Below, in pieces: positions 7,476 through 13,993 of a stretch of DNA of 13,993 bases. Every line of letters begins with the position of its first letter. Positions within the stretch are counted from its first letter, which is position 1. The notes below the pieces were generated by a model. That model saw only the letters and a list, made by a program, of their open reading frames with translations, did not search any database and was not told where the DNA came from. A program made the translations under genes and the position numbers. The stretch is from CAISIP01 sp037968655 (GTDB lineage: Bacteria > Pseudomonadota > Gammaproteobacteria > Burkholderiales > Burkholderiaceae_C), in the NCBI GenBank assembly GCA_037968655.1, contig JBBKVW010000462.1, forward strand, positions 1 to 13,993. The letters run 5' to 3'.

Positions 7476-10400
7476 ATGCCTGTGCAACAAAGCGAGATCG
7501 ACAACGCCGTGCAATGCGAGCGCAGTCCCCTGGCGGGGGCGATGGCGAACGGCGATTTGCCACCGCCTGAGGCATTCGACCCGGTGGCACTGATGCAGCG
7601 CGCGCTCGACCATCATCGTGGCGGCCGTGCGGCGCTGGCGCGCCAGCACTACGACGCAGTGCTGCAGCAGCAGCCTTTGCATGCCGATGCCAATCACAAT
7701 CGTGCGGTGTTGCTGCTGGACGATGGGCAGTATGCGCAGGCATTGCAGGGCTTCGAACGGGCCGTGCAGGCACAACCGGGCAACTGGCAATACTGGATCA
7801 GCCACCTGGACGCGCTGATGCAGGCGGGTCAGCCTTTGCAGGCGGCGCGCCAGCTGGAGCAGGCGCGCCGCATCGGCCTGTCGGTGGAGGCGCGCGACGA
7901 GTTGATGCAGCGGCTGCTACAGATAGAACCGTGCCCGCCGGCTGACGACGGGCCACACGCGGCATTGGGTCGGGCAGCGCCGGCGCGACGGGAGTCCGAT
8001 AGCGCCGAGAACCTCAATGCGCTGGGGCACCAGTGGTCCGAGATGGGCCGGCTGGTCGAGGCTGAATACTGCTTCAGGCGGGCCGCGGCGCTGGAGCCGG
8101 GCCTTGCCCTGGTGCACAGCAATCTGGGCATGGCACTGCAGCGACAGGGGCGCGCCCAGGACGCGGTCACGGTGCTGCTGGAGGCAGTGCGCATCGATCC
8201 GGATTTGCAGCTGCCACATCTGAATCTCAGCGTGTGCTTTGATGCGCTGGGTCGGCCCGACGAGGCCATGGCCAGCGCGCAGATGGGTCTGCAGCTCGAT
8301 CCCGAATCGGTGCTGGGGCACAACCAGCTTGCCTACTTGCTGCTCAGCAAGGGGCAGTGCGCGCAGGCGCGGCAAAGCCTGGAGCGCGCGCTGGCGATCG
8401 ATCCGCAATGCGCCAGCGCGCACAGCAATCTGCTGTTTCTGCTGAACTATGACGCCGATCTGTCGGCCCAGGAAATTTATCGCGCCTACCAGGCGTTTGA
8501 CGCGCGCTTCGGCCTGCCACTGCAATCGACCTGGTCGCCCCATGCAAACAGCCGGCAGACCGATCGACGATTGCGGCTGGCCTATGTCTGCCCGGAGCTG
8601 CGCCGGCATTCCTCGCGCCATTTTCTCGAGCCCCTGCTGGCGCGCCATGACCACGCGCGCTACGAGATCGTGGCGTATGGACAGGAGGCATTTGCCGATG
8701 CCGAGGTGGTGCAGCGCTACAGCGCCTGTTTTGACCACTGGGTGGTGATCGACGGCATGTCGGACCAGGCGCTGGCGCAGCGCATTCGCGCCGACGGCAT
8801 CGACGTGCTGGTCGATCTGGCAGGCCACACGCGCGGCAATCGCCTGGGCGCGTTTGCCTGCAAGCCGGCGCCGGTGTCCCTGCACTGGCTCGATTTTGGC
8901 TACACCACCGGCATGTCGGCGATCGACTATTACCTGACCGATGAGGCCACCGTGCCACCGGGCAACGCGCATCTGTTTGCCGAAGCGCCGTGGCATCTGC
9001 CGGTGCCGGCCCTGGTGTATCGGCCGGGAGCGGACATGGGTGAACCCGCAGCGTCGCCTTGCGTGCGCAACGGCCACATCACGTTTGGCAGCCTCACGCG
9101 TGCAATCCGGATCAACCACCGCACACTGGCTGCCTGGGCCGACTTGTTGCGCCAGTTGCCCGATGCACGGCTGGTGATCGACAGCGCCGACTTTCGATCC
9201 GAATCGGCGCAGCGCGAACTGCTGTCGCGTTTTGAAGCACAGGGCATTGCCGCGGCGCGGCTGGACGTCGGCTTCCACAGCCCGCCCTGGGATGTGCTGC
9301 GCGGCATCGACATCGGCCTGGACTGCTTCCCGCACAACTGCGGAACGACGCTGTTCGAGATGCTGTACATGGGGGTTCCGTACGTCAGCCTGGCCGGGCG
9401 CGCCAGCGTGGGACGCTTGGGCGGCAGCATTTTGCAGGCGATGGGGCTGCAACGCTGGGTCGCACAGTCGCAGGACGAATATGTGCAGTTGGCGCTGGAA
9501 CTGGCAGCGGATCGCATGGCACTTGCACAATTGCGGCGGGAGTTGCGCCCACGCATGTTGGCCAGTCCCCTGATGGATGAGATCGGCTTTGCCGGTCACG
9601 TGGAGCAGGCCTATGTGCAGATGTTCGCGCGCTGGAGTGCGGCCCGGGTAGAAGCGGCGATTGACGTGCCCACGACGGACGCGGTCGGCCTTCCCACCTC
9701 GGCACCAATCGAATCGAACCTGCAAGAGGCACTCGAGAAATTGATGCAGACCGCGCTGCAATGCCATCGCGGCGGACAACTGGAGCCGGCATTGCAGTGC
9801 TACCAGGCGGTTCTGGCGCTTGCACCCGCGCATGCCGATGCCAGCCACAACCTGGCTGTGATCGTGCTGGAAACCGGGGACCCGAAAGCGGCGCTGCCAC
9901 ATTTTCGCCATGCCCTGGCGCAATGCCCCGGCAATTGGCAGTATTGGCTCAGCCTGTTTGATTGCCTGATTCATTCCCGGGATCTGTCGGGCGCCACCGC
10001 GCTTTTGGAGCGCAAGCGACGCGCAGGCATGCCAGTGGCGGCGCTGGGCGAACTGATCGAGCGGCTGGTCCAGTGTCGATTCACACGCGAGGCCGCGCAT
10101 GCGAAGAAAGCCGATGCGGTGCGATCGGGACCGGCCCGGCATGGCAAAGTGCGGTCCCGCCGCGGAGTACCCGCGCAGGACGTGCCGCCAGCACGGCGCG
10201 TACAGGCGGTCGAGGCGCTATTTCGCGATGCGCAGATGGAGCAGGTCGTGGCACAGGCCCAAGGCGTGTGCAGGCAGTTTCCTCGTGCAGCTTTCGGCTG
10301 GAAGGCGCTTGGCGCAGCGCTGGTCAACCTGGGTCGTTTCGATGAGGCGCTGGCGCCGCTGCAACAGGCGGTCGACTGCGCCAGCGGCGACGCCGGGGCG

Positions 10401-12104
10401 TTGAGCAATCTGGGATTTGCGCTGCAGAACCGGCGTCGCCCGGTCGAGGCCGAGGTCAACCTGCGACTGGCATTGCGCTATCGCCCGGACTTTGCCGCCG
10501 CACTGATGAACCTGGGCGCGACGGCGTTGAGCCAGGACCGCTTTGATGAAGCCGAGCAGTGGTATCGCGCCGGCTTGGCGCTGGAGCCCGACTATGTGCC
10601 CGGGCACAGCCATCTGGCACAGGTGCTGGACGAGCAGGGGCGACTGGTGGAGGCGGTAGCCGGCTACCGGCAGACACTGGCACTGCTGGAGTCGCCCAAG
10701 GCAAAACACCAGGGCGTGGCGCTGGACGTCACACGCGCCCATGCACATCAGGGTGCAAGCAGCAGCCTGGCCAAGCTGTCCGACTATGCGGACGTGGTGA
10801 CGCATTCGAATGCGGCGCTGGCCGCCCAGTCCGAGGACGCCAATATCTGGGAGCGACGCCTGTATGCGTTCTCCTACCACCCCGACCTGCCGGTGGAGAA
10901 GATCTTCGATGAGTTCGTGCGCTGGGGCAATCGCTTCCCGCTGCCGGCAGTCGATTTCTCACACCATGACCGCACGCCCGGCCGCCGCATCCGGGTCGGC
11001 TATGTGTCGCCCGATTTCCGCCGCCATACCTCGCGCTTTTACTTCCTGCCGTTTTTCTCCAACCATGACCATGCGCAGGTGGAGCTCTTTGCCTATTCCA
11101 ACGTCAAGCAGGATGACGAATACACGGCCCGGTTTCGCCAGTGCTTCGACCATTGGCGCGACATCCGCGACGTGGACGACGACAGCGTGGCGCGATTGGT
11201 GCGCGCAGACGGCATCGACATCCTGGTCGATGGTTGCAACCACATGCGCGACGACCGCCTGGGCGTGTTCACGCGCAAGCCGGCACCAATCCAGGTGACC
11301 TGGCTGGGTGCGGCCTGGACCACCGGCCTGGAGGCGGTCGACTATGTGTTGTTCGACCCGCATATCGCGCCGCCAGAGACGCTGGCGCGCGAAAAGATCG
11401 TCCGCCTGCCGCATTGCTTCGTGCCGTTTCAGTCGCTGGCAGACACCGATCTGCCGCAACCGCCCCCCAGCCTGGCCAAGGGCCATGTCACCTTTGCATA
11501 TTCCGGACGCAGCGAGCGTTTGAATCACCATACCTTCCGGGTCTGGGGCGAGATACTGCGCCGCATGCCCACTGCCCGGCTGGTGCTGGACTACCGCCAT
11601 TTCGCCGAACCGCACAACCGTGTGCACTTCCTGGCGCTGATGCAGCAGCAAGGCCTGGACACCACACGCGTGGAACTGCGCAACAGCCCAAAGATATTCA
11701 CTGCCCTGCATGAGTACGACATCCTGCTGGACTGCTTTCCACACAGCGGCGGCACCATGCTGGTCGATGCGCTGTGGATGGGCGTGCCGGCGCTGACGCT
11801 GGCCAGCCGCCCGCCGCTGGGGCGCATCGGCACCAGTTTCATCACCAACATCGGATTGCCGCAGTGGGTGGCCTACAGCGAGGAGGAGTACATCGCCAAG
11901 GCCTGTGCGTTTGGCGCCGACACCGCCATGCGGGTCGCATTGCGTGCCGGCATGCGCCAGCGCATGCTGGACTCGCACCTGATGGACGGCGCCGGCTTTG
12001 CCCGTGGCGTGGAGCAGGCTTACCGCACGATGTGGCAACGTTTTTGCGACGGCGAGGCGCCATCCGCATTGACGCTGGCAGCGCCCGAACCGGAGCAGCC
12101 ATGA
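7476..12104 (+). CDS. Tandem double TPR-GT41 (SPINDLY/OGT-like) glycosyltransferase
   Basis: This 1542-aa protein is built from two full TPR plus GT41 units. GT41 enzymes move a sugar (classically GlcNAc from UDP-GlcNAc) onto Ser/Thr, or Asn in the HMW1C group, of proteins in the cytoplasm. Unit A has TPRs at about 40-340 and a catalytic domain at about 365-720: H378 and H382 in RRHSSRH, GHTRGNRLG, then DCFPHNCGTT at 616-625. A linker (about 720-750) leads to unit B, with TPRs at about 755-1130 and a catalytic domain at about 1175-1535: H1184 in RRHTSRF and DCFPHSGGT at 1419-1427. The units match in order and motif (PGNWQYW occurs in both first TPRs) but have diverged, and unit B has about 90 extra residues, including a basic stretch near 870-910. 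Both have Arg (R545, R1348) where human OGT has catalytic Lys842. I chose ATG 7476 on third-position GC; GTG 7422 and ATG 7542 are alternatives. No signal peptide or membrane segment is seen, so it should act in the cytoplasm. Confidence 0.9.
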   Translation: MPVQQSEIDNAVQCERSPLAGAMANGDLPPPEAFDPVALMQRALDHHRGGRAALARQHYDAVLQQQPLHADANHNRAVLLLDDGQYAQALQGFERAVQAQPGNWQYWISHLDALMQAGQPLQAARQLEQARRIGLSVEARDELMQRLLQIEPCPPADDGPHAALGRAAPARRESDSAENLNALGHQWSEMGRLVEAEYCFRRAAALEPGLALVHSNLGMALQRQGRAQDAVTVLLEAVRIDPDLQLPHLNLSVCFDALGRPDEAMASAQMGLQLDPESVLGHNQLAYLLLSKGQCAQARQSLERALAIDPQCASAHSNLLFLLNYDADLSAQEIYRAYQAFDARFGLPLQSTWSPHANSRQTDRRLRLAYVCPELRRHSSRHFLEPLLARHDHARYEIVAYGQEAFADAEVVQRYSACFDHWVVIDGMSDQALAQRIRADGIDVLVDLAGHTRGNRLGAFACKPAPVSLHWLDFGYTTGMSAIDYYLTDEATVPPGNAHLFAEAPWHLPVPALVYRPGADMGEPAASPCVRNGHITFGSLTRAIRINHRTLAAWADLLRQLPDARLVIDSADFRSESAQRELLSRFEAQGIAAARLDVGFHSPPWDVLRGIDIGLDCFPHNCGTTLFEMLYMGVPYVSLAGRASVGRLGGSILQAMGLQRWVAQSQDEYVQLALELAADRMALAQLRRELRPRMLASPLMDEIGFAGHVEQAYVQMFARWSAARVEAAIDVPTTDAVGLPTSAPIESNLQEALEKLMQTALQCHRGGQLEPALQCYQAVLALAPAHADASHNLAVIVLETGDPKAALPHFRHALAQCPGNWQYWLSLFDCLIHSRDLSGATALLERKRRAGMPVAALGELIERLVQCRFTREAAHAKKADAVRSGPARHGKVRSRRGVPAQDVPPARRVQAVEALFRDAQMEQVVAQAQGVCRQFPRAAFGWKALGAALVNLGRFDEALAPLQQAVDCASGDAGALSNLGFALQNRRRPVEAEVNLRLALRYRPDFAAALMNLGATALSQDRFDEAEQWYRAGLALEPDYVPGHSHLAQVLDEQGRLVEAVAGYRQTLALLESPKAKHQGVALDVTRAHAHQGASSSLAKLSDYADVVTHSNAALAAQSEDANIWERRLYAFSYHPDLPVEKIFDEFVRWGNRFPLPAVDFSHHDRTPGRRIRVGYVSPDFRRHTSRFYFLPFFSNHDHAQVELFAYSNVKQDDEYTARFRQCFDHWRDIRDVDDDSVARLVRADGIDILVDGCNHMRDDRLGVFTRKPAPIQVTWLGAAWTTGLEAVDYVLFDPHIAPPETLAREKIVRLPHCFVPFQSLADTDLPQPPPSLAKGHVTFAYSGRSERLNHHTFRVWGEILRRMPTARLVLDYRHFAEPHNRVHFLALMQQQGLDTTRVELRNSPKIFTALHEYDILLDCFPHSGGTMLVDALWMGVPALTLASRPPLGRIGTSFITNIGLPQWVAYSEEEYIAKACAFGADTAMRVALRAGMRQRMLDSHLMDGAGFARGVEQAYRTMWQRFCDGEAPSALTLAAPEPEQP

Positions 12105-12871
12105 AGGCCGTGATACTGGCCGGCGGCCTGGGAACGCGGATTTCCGAAGAGACCCATCTGCGCCCCAAACCCATGATCGAGATCGGCGGCAAGCCCATCC
12201 TGTGGCACATCATGAAGATGTATTCGGCCCACGATGTCAACGAGTTCGTGATCTGCTGTGGCTACAAGGGCTACATCATCAAGGAGTACTTTGCCAACTA
12301 CTTCCTGCACATGTCGGACGTCACCTTCTGCATGGCCAACAACCGCATGGAAGTGCACCACAAGCACGCCGAACCCTGGCGCGTGACCCTGGTCGATACC
12401 GGTGAGGACACCATGACCGGCGGCCGGCTGCGCCGGGTACGGGACTATTTGAAGGACGAGCAGGCGTTCTGCTTCACCTACGGTGACGGTGTCGCCGATG
12501 TCGATATTGCAGAGTCGATCCGTTTTCACCGTGCCCATGGCCGGCAGGCTACGGTTACTGCGGTGCAGCCGCCGGGGCGCTATGGCGCGCTGCAGCTGGC
12601 CGGTGATGCAGTGACCGGTTTCATGGAAAAGCCGCGCGGCGACGGTGGCCTGATCAATGGCGGCTTCTTCGTGTTGTCTCCGCGCTGCCTGGATCGCATA
12701 GCCGACGACACCACGGCCTGGGAGGTCGGGCCGATGGCCTCACTGGCGCGCGATGGCGAACTGATGGCCTTTGCGCACGACGGTTTCTGGCAGCCGATGG
12801 ACACGCTGCGCGAGCGCAACCTGCTCGAGGGTTTGTGGCAGGACGGCAAGGCGCCCTGGAAGGTCTGGTGA
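12101..12871 (+). CDS. rfbF: Glucose-1-phosphate cytidylyltransferase
   Basis: The enzyme joins CTP and alpha-D-glucose 1-phosphate to give CDP-glucose and pyrophosphate, the first step toward CDP-linked deoxysugars. The 256-aa product has the expected length. The nucleotide-binding loop AGGLGTR (7-13) and the following RPKPM (21-25, with K23) are present, and the metal-binding aspartate is D129 in YGDGVAD. MEKPRG and NGGFFVL follow, with the substrate-pocket motifs typical of RfbF. Its ATG overlaps the glycosyltransferase stop as ATGA, with a GGAG ribosome site 5 bases upstream inside that gene, so it is translationally coupled. It overlaps rfbG by one base. The paired CDP-glucose dehydratase next to it strongly supports CTP and glucose specificity over a generic sugar nucleotidyltransferase. 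Confidence 0.95.
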   Translation: MKAVILAGGLGTRISEETHLRPKPMIEIGGKPILWHIMKMYSAHDVNEFVICCGYKGYIIKEYFANYFLHMSDVTFCMANNRMEVHHKHAEPWRVTLVDTGEDTMTGGRLRRVRDYLKDEQAFCFTYGDGVADVDIAESIRFHRAHGRQATVTAVQPPGRYGALQLAGDAVTGFMEKPRGDGGLINGGFFVLSPRCLDRIADDTTAWEVGPMASLARDGELMAFAHDGFWQPMDTLRERNLLEGLWQDGKAPWKVW

Positions 12872-13971
12872 TGCGGCCCGATGCATCGTTCTGGCACGGC
12901 AAGCGCGTATTGCTGACCGGCCACACCGGCTTCAAGGGCGCCTGGCTGGCGCTGTGGCTGCATCGCCTGGGTGCGCAGGTCAGTGGCTTGGCGTTGCCGG
13001 CTGCCGGCCAGCCCAATCTGTTCGATCTGGCCGGCGTGGCCGAGTGCGTCGACAGCCGCTACCTGGACATCCGTGACGCACCCGCGGTCGCCGCACTGGT
13101 ACGCAGCCTGCGGCCCGACGTCGTCCTGCACCTGGCCGCGCAGGCGCTGGTGCGGTCGGGCTACCGGTCGCCGCTTGAAACCTTTGACAGCAACATCATG
13201 GGCACTGCGCATGTGCTCGATGCGCTGCGCGACTGCACGGCGCGCGTCGCGGTCGTGGTCACCACCGACAAGGTCTACCGCAATCGCGAAACGCGCAAGC
13301 CCTATGCCGAGGACGATCGGTTGGGCGGCCATGACCCCTACAGCGCAAGCAAGGCGGCGGCCGAACTGGTGGTCGAGAGCTACCGCGACGCCTACCTGGC
13401 CAACGCCGGCGTTGCCGTTGCCAGTGCCCGCGCCGGCAATGTCATTGGTGGCGGCGACTGGGCGCAGGACCGGCTGCTGCCCGACGCGATGCGGGCCTGG
13501 CAACTTGGACAAACGCTCGAGCTCCGCCGACCCGACGCGGTGCGGCCCTGGCAGCATGTGCTAGAACCGCTGGCCGGTTATCTGCGCCTGGCGCAGTGCC
13601 TGTGGCAACAGCCGGCGCTGGCCGGTGCCTACAACCTGGGGCCGGACGCCGACCAGAACACCAGCGTGGGCGAACTGGTGTTGCTGGCGCGCGAGGCGCT
13701 GGGCCATGGCGCCACCTGTTTTGCCAGAGTGCCCGACGGGCCGCACGAGGCCGGACTGCTGGTGCTGGACAACCGGCGCGCACGCGAGCGCCTCGGCCTG
13801 CAGCCGGTCTGGACCGTGGCGCAGGCGGTGACCCGCAGCGTGGCCTGGTACCGGCGCCAGCAGCAGGGCGAACCGGCCCGCGACCTGTGCATGGGCGACA
13901 TCGACGACTTCGAGACGAACGCGCAAGGACGGGCCGATGCCGACGTCGCTCACTGCGAGAGCGCCGCATGA
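12871..13971 (+). CDS. rfbG: CDP-glucose 4,6-dehydratase
   Basis: An extended SDR enzyme that turns CDP-glucose into CDP-4-keto-6-deoxyglucose with bound NAD+. The 366-aa product shows the Rossmann signature TGHTGFKG (16-23) and LHLAAQALVRSGY in the NAD-contact region. The dehydratase motif TTDKVY is at 131-136 (T132, D133, K134). The catalytic pair is Y157 and K161 in DPYSASK. The C-terminal part has RPWQHVLEPLAGYL, typical of RfbG. The start overlaps rfbF by one base (TGATG) with a GGAAGG ribosome site 7 bases upstream; the stop overlaps the next start as ATGA. The product is a branch point: the next genes decide whether a 3,6-dideoxyhexose (abequose, paratose, tyvelose, ascarylose type) or a branched or other deoxysugar is made. 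Confidence 0.95.
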   Translation: MRPDASFWHGKRVLLTGHTGFKGAWLALWLHRLGAQVSGLALPAAGQPNLFDLAGVAECVDSRYLDIRDAPAVAALVRSLRPDVVLHLAAQALVRSGYRSPLETFDSNIMGTAHVLDALRDCTARVAVVVTTDKVYRNRETRKPYAEDDRLGGHDPYSASKAAAELVVESYRDAYLANAGVAVASARAGNVIGGGDWAQDRLLPDAMRAWQLGQTLELRRPDAVRPWQHVLEPLAGYLRLAQCLWQQPALAGAYNLGPDADQNTSVGELVLLAREALGHGATCFARVPDGPHEAGLLVLDNRRARERLGLQPVWTVAQAVTRSVAWYRRQQQGEPARDLCMGDIDDFETNAQGRADADVAHCESAA

Positions 13972-13993
13972 GCGCCGCGCCGGGCCGCCCCAA
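13968..13993 (+). CDS. Start of the next operon gene, cut off by the window edge
   Basis: Only eight codons are visible (MSAAPGRP). The ATG overlaps the rfbG stop as ATGA and has a GAGAG ribosome site about 6 bases upstream, so a real gene begins here. The sequence is too short to name. In CDP-deoxysugar clusters the gene after rfbG is usually the CDP-4-keto-6-deoxyglucose 3-dehydrase (rfbH), a reductase or epimerase, or a 3,5-epimerase-like protein. That is known gene order, not something shown here. Confidence 0.6.

Noticed and set aside
7917..10142. A 741-codon open frame on the minus strand inside the glycosyltransferase gene
   Set aside because: It has the same Gln/Arg/His-rich composition, no recognisable motif and no ribosome site, and lies opposite clear TPR and GT41 sequence.
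1..13993. CRISPR arrays, tRNA or rRNA genes, insertion sequences
   Set aside because: No regularly spaced direct repeats, cloverleaf-like segments, transposase frames or terminal inverted repeats were recognised by eye.

Overview
The window is GC-rich with high third-position GC. It carries a flagellar gene order (flhDC, motAB, a cheY, flhBA, flhF) typical of beta-proteobacteria. FlhDC together with FlhF points to Burkholderiales, and an Oxalobacteraceae- or Alcaligenaceae-like member is my best guess. This is inferred from family knowledge and gene order, with no database search.

Positions 1-7176 are read entirely leftward (minus strand): flhD, flhC, a hairpin terminator followed by a strong sigma70-like promoter, motA, motB, a stand-alone cheY, a 235-base gap, flhB, flhA and the start of flhF, which runs off the left edge. 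FlhDC is the class I master activator. MotA/MotB form the stator, CheY is the switch signal, FlhB and FlhA are the export gate, and FlhF is the flagellar SRP-type GTPase. The large cheA/cheW/MCP/cheR/cheD/cheB block that often separates motB from flhB in related genomes is not here, and there is no cheZ between cheY and flhB.

Positions 7177-7475 form a divergent intergenic region. To its right, everything is read rightward. First comes a very large protein (about 1542 aa) made of two complete copies of a TPR plus GT41 (SPINDLY/OGT-like) glycosyltransferase. Then come glucose-1-phosphate cytidylyltransferase (rfbF), CDP-glucose 4,6-dehydratase (rfbG), and the first codons of another gene at the right edge. 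The last four reading frames overlap by 1-4 bases, so this is a tightly coupled operon. It makes CDP-4-keto-6-deoxyglucose, the precursor of 3,6-dideoxy and related sugars.

The most interesting feature is the placement of this tandem double GT41 enzyme and a CDP-deoxysugar pathway back to back with the flagellar master regulator. This suggests a surface or flagellin glycosylation locus. No glycosylation target is visible in the window, so that role is inference.
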